Positions 23,699 through 35,219 of a DNA stretch of 64,000 nt are shown one piece after another. The stretch covers positions 43,717,537 through 43,781,536 of the forward strand of contig OX345636.1 in assembly GCA_947044365.1 (NCBI GenBank). Direction: 5' to 3'. A model generated the notes under the pieces. It was not told where the DNA came from and did no database searches. It saw only the letters and a list, made by a program, of their open reading frames with translations. The stretch comes from Petrosia ficiformis. Taxonomy: Eukaryota; Porifera; Demospongiae; Haplosclerida; Petrosiidae. The position numbers and the translations under genes are program-made. The stretch's first letter is position 1; each line of letters begins with the position of its first letter.

Positions 23699-26600
23699 CT
23701 CATCTCAGTATTATCATGTACATGTACACTTGTATACATTTTAGTGCTGGGAAGCATATTGATTCTAAACAAATGTCATGAAACGTATCGTTGGCAATAT
23801 TAGCTTTAGGAGGTATTTCTTGTCCCTTTTAATGGAATTTCATTAGTAAATAGAATCAGATTGTCCAATGTACATGTATTTGATAAATACATATTTTAAA
23901 ATGCCCTCTAATAGGAACAATAGATTGTAAATATTTTGTAAAATTACAATACTGAACAGAACAAAATTAATACATGTAATTATGATGATATAAAATTATT
24001 AAAGTCTGTTCACATTCACGAAGTCCTCATAATTATGATGTGATGACTTTATATGTAATATAGGGTATAGTTTAATGTCTTAAGGATAATACACGATTAT
24101 ACTGTAACTCAATAATGAAGCAATGGATTGAAATTTGACATACAGAAAAAAGAATGGGAAGGATAATTATAATTATGGATTGTTGGTCATTTCAAACTAA
24201 AGTTATGAGCATTTTTCTGAGGACAAGGTAAATGTAAATGACCTTTAGTACCCACCAGGGCCTTCGCTCATCTTTTCTTAATAATGAATCTAACATATCA
24301 TGTGTAATAATTCCACATGTGTAATTCCATATGCGTTCTGTAAATATTCAATATATGATGTTCCAAACAATGAGATATATCAATATATTGACATATTACC
24401 CAGCTACATGTATTCATATATATCAATAAACTGCAAAAAGACTATATATACATGTACTGTGATGTACATGTAATTACATATACATGTACACATGAATGTC
24501 ACTTGACCTCACTTTAAGTACTCCAGAATCTGCAATCCACCTTTTGACCTCACAGGGACAACATCTACCACAATAAGTTTTTCTACAAATTGTGGATATT
24601 TTAGTGCCATTGTCATAGCCGTCTTACCACCCATACTGTGACCTGAGTGGTCATAAAATAACTCAAATTTAGATTACATTCAGTTTGGTTAATTCTGTAT
24701 ACAAGTTCATAATAATTTCAATCACTCCCTTCTGATATGCATCTGTTAACAGGTTCATTTTGAATGTAACAAATATGTCTCTTACCCTTTAAGTTAGTTT
24801 TGCCAGCCAGACCCTCACACAAATGTGGGAAGAGAGTCTGCTAAATCTTGCATAATCATCTTGTGTTCAACATGCCATGATTTGGGACGCTAACAATATG
24901 CTAAGTGTGTATAAATATGAGACGTGAGAACAAGTATGTTTACAAACAGTTTTCAGTTTATTCTTTTCATCCACTTAAATAACATACCTAAATACAGGTA
25001 CTGACTGTGCAACACTAATGATATGTGAGTTTGACTAGACTCTCTTCCCTTGTGTGTGTGAGGGTGTGACTGGCAAGGTTATTTAACTCCCTTACTCTTT
25101 CTCTTTCATTCCACACTCCCTTCACTTTCTTTCTCTCTTTCCAGGCTTTGGGTTAAATACATTAGTAATTGTATTTAATTGCATTTAAATACTTTTTCAA
25201 GTATTTGTATTTGAATTTGTATTTGAGGATTTAAAATTAAAAGTAATTGCATTTGTATTTAAATACTTTGAAAAAGTATTTGCATTCACCAAATACTCTT
25301 CAAATACACTTTTGTTAATTAGTGTTAATAATACTTATGTAATACTGTACTGTCAAACTTCATCATCTGCTGTTAATTACAATAAAAATTACTTGACTAG
25401 ACAAAGAAGTATTTAAAAAGTATTTGAAAAGTATTTAAATACATTTCAAAGTATTTGCATTTGTATTTGAATACATTTGTACATGAAGTATTTGCATTTG
25501 CATTTGTAATTGATGTATTTGGATTTGTATTTAAATACTACTGAATGTACATGTATTTGACCCCAAGCCTGTCTCTTTCCCATCAATCCTTGTTGGTTCA
25601 TTTTTATGGCCCGCAGGGCCATCCCTATGATTGCTTTCCCACGGGTTCGATGTATGTTTATATATATATTTTCTTGTGTCCACTTACGCGAGTATGCGTT
25701 GTATACGTAGTTAAGGAAGTTACATCATTCCCGGGGGCTCGGCGCGTAAAAGAACGCGCGATCATTGATCAAGCTCTACACAGCAGCAGAAAGAAATCTG
25801 TGTAGCTTACGTAGAAACTGGAACTAATAGCTAGCTATTCTGCCTGAAATATATTCCTAAAGTTCTACAAGGTCCTTTGAAAGGTCAGGAGAGTAGATAA
25901 TCAAAATAATAAGCTGTTGTCTTTCATGCTTGATAAAGTCAGCCATGATTACCGAATGCTGGACACCACAAAGCAGTCATAGAGATACGTTTATCTTTAC
26001 TTAAATTTGTAAAGCAATCATAGGGATGTTTTTTTTCTCTATATACACTTGTTTTATATTTCATTTACTAATCTTCATTATGTTAAATGAATTAATTATA
26101 TTATGTACATCTGAAGGTATCTATAGGAATAGACCAAAACTAGTCTAAGCATTTATCTTCACTCCATATACTTGCCTCATACTCAATTATGTGTAAGACA
26201 CAAAAGACAGGATAAAGTGCATTCTCAAAAACCATTTTAGTGTTCATAAAACTGCTGTTCAGTAGAATATTCTTTATCATTTAGTGCATAGGCCACAACT
26301 GTATGATACAGCTTTTCAATGTATATCTATATGGCAGTAACCACAAACCAGTGTGAACAGCAGTATGGGAGTTTGGAAACAAAAAAGGGTGTCAGCGCAT
26401 ATATGCAAAACTTTACTATGTAACTTGGCTCTGTCTTTCATCTCGCCACTTTAATTACTTGTAAGAACCTCAGAACAAGGTAACTTATTATTAATAATTA
26501 TTATATAATCAAGAATGTTTGACCCCAGGATCTATACTTACCCATAATCACATATCTGTTAACATTTTGTGTTCTTAATAACCGGACTACATCATCACAC

Positions 26601-27995
26601 ATTACAGTATATGCCATGTCCAAAGTGTGAGGACTATCACCATGGTTACGAGCATCAATACAATACACCTACATGTACAATGTATAATAAAAAGATTAAC
26701 AGTAAAGCATAATTATATGCATGTATATAAGGATACATGCATGTACAGATATAGAAATTGAAATATAAATTTTTTGGATAATTACATACATGTACATGTA
26801 GGTATGCTTTAACAAAAAAAAAAAGAAACATTTGTGAGTAAAGGATTTGGTAGAGGCATCAGTGTTCTGCTTAGGTAGGTTTCGTATGACACAGTAATTA
26901 CCACTGTAGTTTTCTGTTAATTTATTCTGCAACTGAGTTTTGCATTTTCTAGTTATAACTTGTAAACAAGACAATGTCTACCCAATAGAAATGTTGCTCC
27001 TTGTTATGGCCTTCAACTAAAAACTAAAACTGCTTTATCAAGAGTCTATAGTTCAGAGAGGAATATCTGATCTTTCCAGTCAATCCTGAAAATGGTCTCG
27101 ACTCTCGACAGTACTGGAGTCTTTACCTTTCTATATACTCAGGGTCTGTCTTAGTACCCAGATTTTTGTTAAACTGAAGTAGTCATTCAAAGTTTCATAC
27201 AAATGATCACCAAGTCTAATATATTTATAATGTTAGATTGCTATGGAGAACACTGACTGCAGCAGTTATGCTTTATATTGTTCATTGTATGTCTTTGTAG
27301 CAGTTTTAGCTTTTTCAATGAATAGTTTTGATGGCTCCCAAACAGGATTTTTAGTATGTGTTTTTACTACAATCAAAAATGACAATGTACCATTTAATTT
27401 TAAAGAGCTTCTACTTGGCTACATTTACCTACTGTGTGACTGTCTGTGTCATACTCTAACTCACTGACACTGCTGCAGCTGTCTGAATCAAGTTGCATTC
27501 TTTTTCAGTTTTTTTGAAGACAAAATAATTTTTTTAAATTAATAGACTAATAAATGATTATCGTGAGATTTCAGTGCTCTGTCGTGTGATCATGAGAATA
27601 GGCTCCAAATCGTGAGACTTGAGACGTCTGATATCTGCAGTGCTTGAATGAAATTTTAACGGAATTTTCCCACCTCATCTTATTATACTCAAAAATAAAC
27701 TAACGTACTCACATAAGGATACATGGCAAAATACGTAGCATCCTGATTCCAGACCCTCTTACAAATTAGCATTCTCATTAATTTAATTATCCCTTACAGA
27801 TCGTTTAGTTTCATCTGTTAATTTCTTTGCCAACGATCTCCAATTATTCTTTGAGCCAAATAATCCATGTAGTATAGCAATAGGAGACCTAAAACAGTTG
27901 CTATGACTTGAGAAACACGAAAATGCCAACTCGACAGCCATTTTGAAAGTCGAGTTCGACCACACCCTATATGACAGTCTCGATCTTGATCTCAT
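21157..27995 (-). CDS. ABHD11: ABHD11-type alpha/beta hydrolase (293 aa)
   Basis: Six exons, 5' to 3': 27798-27995, 26542-26668, 24513-24642, 23263-23338, 21956-22146, 21157-21316; total 882 nt with consistent phases. Features: oxyanion-hole motif HGLFGSK (residues 43-49), DARNHGDSPH in exon 2, nucleophile elbow GHSMGG with Ser111 in exon 3, and DAGHWVHYDQ with the catalytic His265 in exon 6. These are the signatures of ABHD11, a mitochondrial serine hydrolase that in mammals protects the lipoylated 2-oxoglutarate dehydrogenase complex. The Arg/Ser-rich start (MRSRSRLSYRVW) is compatible with a mitochondrial presequence; a second Met at residue 19 is an alternative start. Length is close to human ABHD11. 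The gene shares a 119-bp divergent promoter with selenoprotein M. Introns 2 and 5 hold MITEs and a SINE-like element. Confidence 0.95.
22203..22520 (+). mobile_element. tRNA-derived SINE-like sequence in an ABHD11 intron
   Basis: A tRNA-like head at 22210-22275 has a recognisable A box (TAACTCAGTGGTGAGAGC) and B box (GGTTTGATTAC) at tRNA spacing. No clean acceptor stem is seen, so it is not a functional tRNA. The body follows to about 22520, where ACATGTATAATACATGTAG occurs. Borders are uncertain. Confidence 0.5.
22530..22665. repeat. Dispersed repeat, copy at 38420-38575
   Basis: TTTGGACCTATTTTCACCA, CAGTTTCAATTTACTAGG and GACAATGTCCTGTATGACTG recur in the same order and spacing in heparanase intron 6 (38420-38575), so this is an interspersed element of about 140 bp. 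No ends identified. Confidence 0.65.
24800..25078. mobile_element. Foldback MITE of about 280 bp in ABHD11 intron 2
   Basis: Terminal inverted repeats of about 40 bp: left begins TTGCCAGCCAGACCC, right reverse-complements to TTGCCAGTCACACCC; both continue through CTCACACA...GGGAAGAGAGTCT. Confidence 0.75.
25140..25571. mobile_element. Low-complexity MITE with TATTTGTATTTAAATA interior
   Basis: Inverted ends CAGGCTTTGGGTTAAATACAT at the left and the reverse complement of CAGGCTTGGGGTCAAATAC at the right enclose roughly 390 bp made almost entirely of AAATAC / GTATTT motifs, itself strongly self-complementary. Confidence 0.7.
25601..26050 (-). mobile_element. CCCTATGATTGCTTT repeat family, copy 1
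   Basis: Reverse-orientation copy running from TTTTTATGGCCCGCAGGGCC to the TTTTCTCTATATACACTTG end. The sequence ATCCCTATGATTGCTTTCCC near one end and its inverse near the other give subterminal inverted repeats, so a nonautonomous DNA element is the best guess. Confidence 0.8.
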
Positions 27996-28114
27996 CCCAG
28001 TGCCAACCTCTTGCGCGCTAGAACGAGACTTGTACGCTGATTAACGAGAAATTGGGAATGAGACTTCCATTGTGATTTGGGTGGTTGTGTTAGTCTCATT
28101 CACACCTCATGATC
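27996..28114. promoter_or_regulatory. Bidirectional promoter, ABHD11 and selenoprotein M
   Basis: Only 119 bp separate the divergent start codons at 27995 (minus) and 28115 (plus). No TATA box is visible. It holds GCGCGCTAGAACGAG and GATTTGGGTGG-type sequence, and is less AT-rich than its surroundings. Both 5' UTRs and both promoters must fit here unless untranslated exons overlap the partner gene. Confidence 0.75.
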
Positions 28115-28797
28115 ATGAAGACTGTTATCTGTTTAGTAGCATTTACCATTTTTTTGGGTATTTCCAATTGCTCAGAAGTCAAGAAAGCAAGACTTGAAGT
28201 GAGTATCTCATTGTATAACCGTTATATAATTAAGTTTCATAATTTCTCTTCTAGTCTTGTGGTGGATGAAAATTAAATGGTCTTCCAAAAGTAAGCTGTA
28301 TTATATTTTAAAGAATGATTAACCTGATTGTTTGTATATGACATGCAGGGATCAAGTATAATATACGGGCAGAGCAACGTAGCGATCTAATGAAGCCACA
28401 AGAGTGTTACAAGTGTTCCACCCACCACTTCCGGATTCGTCACCTTATTAATTATGCACGATAGGTGTGGCAGGTTGTAACATTGCATATTGCTCGTTAA
28501 CATGCTGATGATATCCCTACCGACAAGAGGCCTAAACTGGGGGGGCTGCGCCCCCCCCCCCCCCCCCCCCCCACACCCCCCCCTGTTTGTCAGGAACAGC
28601 GCTGGGCCTATCGGCCCAGCGTAAATGTCAAACAGTGGGATTAAATAACACCACACCTATCCGCAAATGGTGGGTGGAACACTTGTAAAATACTCTTGTG
28701 GCTTCATTAGATCGCTACGTTGCTCTGCCCGTATATTATACTTGATCCGACATGCAGTAATTGAGCCTGAAGTCTAGCATGAAATCCTATATATACA

Positions 28798-28841
<44 letters not shown>

Positions 28842-31800
28842 TGATTTTTTTTTCTTGCAGGTGAAGAGGTTCATTAATGAACATCTTCCTCAATAGTATC
28901 CTTTAATGCAACTATACTTTCTACATCATAATGCTAGGGTAGTGATGACATTCTTAAAAAAGAGAAATGATTGTTTTAAGATTCTTCATTATTATGACCA
29001 TGATGTGTAGTGTTGCACTTATAATGGGTTTTGTCATTACTCCAGATTCCAGATACTAAAATTGCCTACACCTACCTATACCTGTGTGCACTCATTTTTA
29101 TAGTATATGTTCATGTGCTTTTAGTACTACTCTAGTCTCTAGCCATTTCTGTTAGAAAATGAAACACACAATCTACTGATCCTGAGTGCTGTCAATCTTT
29201 TTTGTACAGTAAAATAGTACTGTAAAGTTTAAAAAGTTTAGACCTGTAATTTTATATCTATTGTATGCACATGTATATGTATGTTTATGTACATTTTCCA
29301 TTTATAAGTTATGATGGTACCGCATGTCTAAGCTTGAGTGTTTACATGTACCTAGAAATGTATTGTACATGTACATGTACATGATCCCGGACAAGGGGTC
29401 AATTACAATGCAATATAGTACATTACTATTGCCTTAAAAATCACTATTACTATTACTGTCCAAGTCAGTGTTACTATACTATAGATTGAGGTTTCTTTGA
29501 AATTCTGTCATGATTTCCCTCCAATAATAAAAAGGTCTCTATACTGACCCTACTTTAAATGAACATATTACTAAAGATCAATTACTATTACCTAACAGAT
29601 TTAATATTATTATTACTTGACTATACTATTGCCTCAGTTTTTTAATCACCTATTACTATTATCTTGAAACATGTAATCTTCAGTATTATCACCCCGTATC
29701 TGCATGATACATTACTACATGTGACATAATATTGTAAAGGGATGCTTTCACACAAACTTCTTCTGCTGGAGAGTGCCCTTTTTGTAAATGAGGTCACGTA
29801 TGTCACTGAGTAGGTGTAGAACGTTTGGTATTCATTTTTATGAAGCAATGTATTTAGAAGTTTAATGTTTAAAATTTGTGATTTCAGTGTTATTTTACTT
29901 TAGTAAGGAATTTTTTAATTGTGTACATACATGTATACCTACATACCACCTTACTGTTAGTTGATACTATACATATACTGCATAGTACAAATACTAGGGT
30001 TTCATATGGCCGGGTGTTTTGGGGTGCCCTACCTAATTGGAATAATAAATATTAAATAACTATCTGATTATTGTCCATCAGTTTCGCAAATGTCAAATTT
30101 ACTGTCAATGTCTCCTTTTATTACGTCATGTTGACACTCGCACACACATCAATGTCTAATTTTCTGGGTCTTTATTGTGGGTGAAATTGACAGACAGACT
30201 GACAGACAACAGTATTATTATATAGATAGTGCTAGTAGATGAATATTACATCAATGATACCTTTTAATACTAACACCATCATCTCAGTTACAAACTATCT
30301 GGGGTTCCAGAAGCTATCTTGGAGGGCCTGAATTAAAAATTTCTACAAGCCAGGTGAGTGGTCCAACTCTAATAAAAAGCCACCAGAAGCTATTTCACAA
30401 TATCCAGATTAAATTTCCTTTGGGGGGGAGGAATGGGCAGTATTGTTCCACAAAGCACCACCAAAACATCCTCTGTAAAATGCAACTATGCATGTAATTG
30501 TATTACATGCATAGAGTGTATTATTACAGCTATAAATATACTTGTTATATCCCTTAACTGAAGTTGTTAGTGATGATGTTGAGATTAAATATGTCGGAGG
30601 GAGGGATCCAGTAATGTTATTTTTGGATGAAGATGATAATGTGACTGAGGTAAGATGATATTTACAGTTTGACAGACACACAATGTACTTATATCTGGTC
30701 CTTACTTAACTGATACATACAGGGAGCATAGCTGTTGATGTCACACAAACCGAAAATAATGCTTGGGTATTGGCCATTTATGGACAAAAATTTAGCTTGA
30801 GCAGTCCAAATGTCCATATGGACAAAGAAATTGTCAGTTCAAAAGTGGCTATTAAAAATAGTGTATAGTGTTTGTGAAGAAATCACCTTCTTGTAATAAT
30901 TATAGAACCACAATTACCACATCATGTATGTCACAACTTTATTTCTAACCCAAAACACTTTGGTTGAACGAGAGTGGCTGCTTCAATATTTTCTAAGCCC
31001 TTTGTGGCTCTATTTTATGAATTTTATAAGCTGTTTGTTTATTGTGTTTGTTTGTTAATCGTTTCTACACCTTTTGCTAGCATGCTAGGCACATGATGTT
31101 TCATGTACATACAGATCGAGTCACTGTTGCATATTTGATTGGTCAATTAATGCTGGCTTAGAAAAAATAACAAAACAATTAGCCACAATGGCTTAGAAAA
31201 GTAACAATCAGCCACCATGTACAGCTGGTCATATCATACTCTGTATGTACATGTACGTGTATCATGGTGTATGTAAATGTACATGTACATCTGCTCATAC
31301 CATGCTCTGTATGTACATGTACATCTGTTCATATCATACTCTGTATGTACATGTGGATCATGGTGTATGTAGATGTACATAATGACTTGAGATGAAAAGA
31401 AAGAAAGACAGGCACCTGAGGCATGTACATCTGCTCATATCATGCTCTGTATGTACATGTACATCTGTTCATACCATGCTCTGTATGTACATGTACATCT
31501 GTTCATACCATGCTCTGTATGTACATGTACATCTGTTCATATCATGCTCTGTATGTACATGTACATCTGTTCATATCATGCTCTGTATGTACATGTACAT
31601 CTGCTCATATCATGCTCTGTATGTACATGTACATCTGTTCATACCATGCTCTGTATGTACATGTACATCTGTTCATATCATGCTCTGTATGTACATGTAC
31701 ATCTTTTTGTATCATCTTATCTATAATTAATTCTGTATCTGTAACCTAGAGATAGTATGTAGGCTGGATTCAAAGCTTTGTCAACAAAAATGAATATAGA

Positions 31801-32104
31801 TTTGCATGTGCTTTGTATCAGTACCTAAAAATTAATAATCACATGCTAATTGGTTATCGAAATTCGATTATTGGTACATCACCATAGAGAGAACTTGCTT
31901 TTAACAGCCTTGACTTTCCTTGAACATATTTTTTCATTGTCCACTACACTGTATTGAAAATTGTCTTTTTTTTTCTGTTTGTAGCAAGTTGATGTAATGA
32001 GAATGTCAGAACAAGAAATCATCGAACTACTTGCATCAAAGAACATCCACAAATCAGTTCATGAGGAGCCCACACCTCCGGATCATGAACACACTGACTT
32101 GTAG
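28115..32104 (+). CDS. SELENOM: Selenoprotein M (117 aa, Sec at UGA 28267-28269)
   Basis: Five exons: 28115-28198, 28255-28290, 28861-28895, 30571-30649, 31985-32104; GT-AG junctions, phases consistent, total 354 nt. Residues 1-20 form a signal peptide (MKTVICLVAFTIFLG...). Exon 2 reads SCGG-UGA-KLNGLPK: the CGGU redox motif of selenoprotein M (family members have CGGU followed by xLNRL), so UGA is read as selenocysteine at residue 33. Then come VKRFINEHLPQY, YVGGRDPVMLFLD and a C-terminal tail ending HTDL, comparable to the ER-retention-like end of vertebrate SELENOM. The thioredoxin-like ER oxidoreductase role is known for the family. A SECIS hairpin starts 64 nt after the stop. Ordinary gene finders would end the protein after 32 residues. 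Introns 2 and 4 hold a MULE-type MITE and a minisatellite. Confidence 0.95.
28267..28269 (+). other. Selenocysteine-encoding in-frame UGA
   Basis: TGA directly follows TGT GGT GGA in exon 2 and is followed by open frame through four exon parts to TAG 32102-32104. Context CGGU matches the SELENOM redox centre. Confidence 0.95.
28349..28748. mobile_element. 400-bp MULE-type MITE with 9-bp target duplication, in SELENOM intron 2
   Basis: Inverted ends start GGATCAAGTATAATATACGG and stay alignable for about 90 bp. The target duplication GACATGCAG is exact (28340-28348 and 28749-28757); 9 bp is typical of Mutator-like elements. A C-homopolymer of 22 lies at 28551-28572. The minus-strand ORF inside is a shadow. 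Confidence 0.9.
28798..28838. repeat. (TA)n tract before SELENOM exon 3
   Basis: TA dinucleotide run about 20 bp upstream of the pyrimidine tract and acceptor of exon 3. Confidence 0.9.
31225..31720 (+). repeat. 34-bp minisatellite in SELENOM intron 4
   Basis: Unit of 34 bp (ATGCTCTGTATGTACATG plus TACATCTGTTCATACC). About nine clean copies lie at 31420-31710, with diverged copies from 31225. Because 34 is not a multiple of three and no unit frame has a stop, all three plus frames stay open, creating spurious ORFs at 31392-31749. Confidence 0.92.
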
Positions 32105-32157
32105 ATTTATTATTTCTATTATGTATGATAATGTGTACCATGAATCATTGACTCACT

Positions 32158-32224
32158 ACTACTATAAATGAAGTGACCATTTTAAAGGAATTCTTACCCT
32201 AGTGGTTACTGATGTTTCATATAG
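32158..32224 (+). promoter_or_regulatory. SECIS element of selenoprotein M
   Basis: The quartet 5' ATGA (32168-32171) faces TGATG (32210-32214). The stem AGTGACCA (32172-32179) pairs with TGGTTACT (32203-32210) with one G-U. The apical loop starts AAAGG, with the AA 12 nt after ATGA, the canonical position. Below the quartet CTATAA and TATAG can pair. This fits a eukaryotic SECIS directing UGA recoding. Vertebrate SELENOM SECISes usually have CC in place of AA; this one has AA. Confidence 0.88.
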
Positions 32225-33080
32225 TTCCTAGTGTTGTTTATGGTCTGATATACATTTCATGCAAATTATTTATGCTATCATTACAAGTTAATCTACCACC
32301 TTTAACACAAACGTACTGGAGGTTGGTTGTATTGGTCAAATACCGATCGTACCACATAAAATTCAAGCCTTCATACCTTCATCAAAAATATCAACATTCC
32401 ACTGCCTGCATCTTTTTACATATGCAACTTAGTCTTGCATAACCAGCCCGGCTTTGTGCCCGTGCCCCTCGTTTATAGGGGAAGGGCTGCCTACAACGTG
32501 CATGCAACTAGTGTTGTTTTTCAGGAGGAGACAGCATGTTTAAAAGTGGGGGCTACAGACTGTTTAGTGTTGGGTGATGCAAAGATGTGTGAATGTTCAT
32601 AGCATAGTGCACCCTACTTGGCTGGAGGGAAAGACGTGGACGCTGGTAGTTGGAGGGGGGTTGGGTTTTGTGCAAAATTTGGGAGGTAGAGAGAGCCCCC
32701 CGTTTTTGTTTAAAATTTTCTATTCATCAGCCCCATGGCCCAACCCCTAGACTCTTGGTGCGCACATGCGCGCTCGTCTAAAGGGCGGAGTCCAAATGTT
32801 GGTCGTTAACAGTGTTGCCAGACTAGCACATATTATGCTAGATTTAGCATAATTGAACATGATCTAGCATTGTGTGCATTTTGGAATAATTTATGGCATA
32901 ATGGTTGTTATAATGCATAATCTTTAGCATAACTCAAAAATTTTGCAACATCCAATAATAATATCTGTAATCTTTTAAAAACGTCATTGATTGCATTTAA
33001 CATTACTGTTACAGTCTAGTATAGTAATTAGTATTAGGAGGTGTGGTTAGTACCGTTAGTGCTAGTGGGCTACAATAGTA
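32225..33080. other. Intergenic, no gene seen
   Basis: 3' flank of SELENOM and spacer. It contains AGTGTTGCCAGA plus ATTATGCTA-type sequence at 32812-32900, related to 48890-48965 upstream of heparanase; both look like pieces of one degraded repeat. No supported ORF. Confidence 0.45.
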
Positions 33081-33082
33081 AT

Positions 33083-33200
33083 TTTTATGGCCCGTAGGGC
33101 CATCCCTATGATAGCTTTCCCACGGGTTCGAACTATATTTTTATGGCCCGTATATAGGGCCATCCCTATGATTGCTTTCCCACGGGTTCGATGTATGTTT
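33083..33200 (-). repeat. Two end fragments of the CCCTATGATTGCTTT family
   Basis: Two direct copies of TTTTTATGGCCCGTA followed by GGGCCATCCCTATGAT and CCCACGGGTTCG, i.e. solo ends of the family seen complete at 25601-26050. Confidence 0.8.
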
Positions 33201-33214
33201 ATATTATATGTTAT

Positions 33215-33338
33215 AGTTATAAAATGCGCGTGCTGTTTATAACAGAATTCTAAGCCCTAGCAATTGCGCAACGAGGGCGGCACGCCCGAGTGCGCGGGCT
33301 TAGAATTCTGTTATAAACCGCACGCGCATTTTATAACT
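33215..33338. repeat. Hairpin MITE with 43-bp arms
   Basis: Arms 33215-33257 and 33296-33338 (starting AGTTATAAAATGCGCGTGC) are complementary with one mismatch, around a GC-rich 38-nt loop. GC-rich content is unlike its surroundings. Confidence 0.85.
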
Positions 33339-34659
33339 GTTTTCTAGCCACCCACTTCAATTCAAACACTCGCCTTGCTACCTTCCAGCAACTAACGAAG
33401 GATAATGTTGATATGTATGGCGTTCTTAGAAGTTCTTCTATACATTCAAACAAGTTAAAAGTCTGTACTGTTAAAACAGATGTCTATTTGTAGCTTGACC
33501 TTTACTATTACTAAATATATTGTATATGCTGACATACTCAACTAAGCAATTGCTACACCATAGGCCAATCTTAGTTAGACTTATAAACTAGTTTATACAT
33601 GTATTTGCTGCAATATGTTAACTTTATTAATTAATAAAACTGCTAACTTTAATTATTAACTGTTAGGAGGCAGTAAAATCACAAAGTAGTTCATCCTTGG
33701 TGCCTGCAGTGTTTCTGGAATTGTCCCACATTGAATTTGTAACAATTGTCCCATCTTAACTTATATATCTAAGTTAAAATTTTCCCAATTGCATTTTAGT
33801 AATGGTGATGACAATAATGGTCACTTTTAGATATATAGTTATAGTAATGGAGTGAGAGGATGGTAGGGAGTATTGTTGTCCTTGCTCACTCTAAAAAACT
33901 TGTTTTATCTGTTTGTAATCTGATGTGCATAATTTAACATTTCATTACTGCAGAAATAAATACTACAAGTAATGGAACAACCTTTTCATGTCAAGAAATT
34001 GATGCAGAATTCTAGAAGGAGCAAGAAAGTTCAAAGAGGATCTGCTGCAGTAATTATTAGCTGTCAAAATACAATCTATTCGTGGATCAATCCCATAAGA
34101 TCACACTAGTAGGGTAGTAGTAGCTACTGTAATAGTTGAGCTTCTCCACTATACTTCTTGATGAACTCGGTACGATTATAAAAATCTACATGACCATATA
34201 TTATCTTTATACAACACCTGTGTATTTGAAAGGTAACCTTTACAATTATTAACACCATTACTATAATATTGCTAACAAACGCTATGATTACCATACCCTT
34301 CTCACCTACGCTTCATGGCAAGAGTTAATTATCAATCATTACAGAGAAGAGTATTCGTGAATACAAAGTGTCTATTGTATAATCTATGTTATCAGGAATA
34401 GTTACATGCATATATACACAGTGCTTCCATCAAAGCCTATAAGAGTGGGTCAGTGGCACTCACCACCCTTTACTTTTATAGTTTATGCTGTTGACTAAAC
34501 ATCATGTACTACTGATACACTCCTCCGCCCTCCTGGGAGAAACTTACATGTATATATTAATTACATACATACATACATGTACATATACGTCCCTACCCAC
34601 TCTACACAATATCCTAACACACATCAAACCAAAGATAGATCAGTCTAAATAACAGACCG

Positions 34660-34924
34660 TGTGCTGTTAATAAAGTTACTGTCTATACTGGTGAAATTGG
34701 AAGAACTATGAAGCAAAGGGTATCAGAACATAAAAGAGCTGGCTGTCAGAAATGCTGAACCTTCTAATGCTATACCAGTGCATACTACTACATGTACCAC
34801 ACTGCATGTCATAGCATGGAATAAGGCTGAAGTTATAGACCAACAGTCTAACTGGGCTCTACACATCAAAGAAACACCTAACACCTTTCATGTGACCCTG
34901 GATGTCTCTGGACAACCCGTCTAA
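34660..34924 (+). pseudogene. GIY-YIG endonuclease remnant, retroelement tail
   Basis: Plus-strand frames read VTVYTGEIGRTMKQRVSEHK, then after one frameshift near 34755 NAEPSNAIPVHTT, HVIAWNKAEVIDQQSNWALH and a stop at 34922. The VYTGExGRTxxQRxxEHK motif followed by AxVIDxQxNWxLRxxKE is the GIY-YIG nuclease seen at the C-terminus of Penelope-like and related retroelements. No reverse transcriptase is present upstream. Dead fragment. Confidence 0.75.
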
Positions 34925-35219
34925 AAATGTTATGACATCATCGTCCCAGGTAAATATCTCATATAAAAGAAATTGCATTGTGTTTATTAGCTAAAGAAGG
35001 CCTTTAGGCTGACACATTTAAACATTTATTGTGTTCATAAAGTTCCAACAATTCAATTATGGAGAATATTACTTAAATTACATTATTAGTTAATTATTGA
35101 TGGTTACTAGATTGGTTGTGTAATTAAAATTAAAAAGAATGAAGTCATGAATGTGATGAAGTGAACATTGCAGTATTTATAATCAATTATTGATTATGTT
35201 GTATTAAATGATCATTAAG

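Noticed and set aside
24270..24350. Apparent additional minus exon in ABHD11 intron 3 (open frame after CAG)
   Set aside because: Phase does not fit between exons 3 and 4, and the ABHD11 sequence is continuous without it.
28387..28656. Minus ORF of 89 aa with a Gly run
   Set aside because: Lies inside the MULE-type MITE; the Gly run is the C homopolymer.
30286..30351. Possible SELENOM exon with good CAG acceptor and GTGAGT donor
   Set aside because: In the required phase it hits a stop (AAT TAA), and exon 28861-28895 joins 30571-30649 directly in frame with family-like sequence.
31392..31749. Three overlapping forward ORFs of 94-112 aa
   Set aside because: They are three-frame read-through of the 34-bp minisatellite, all composed of the same cycling peptides.
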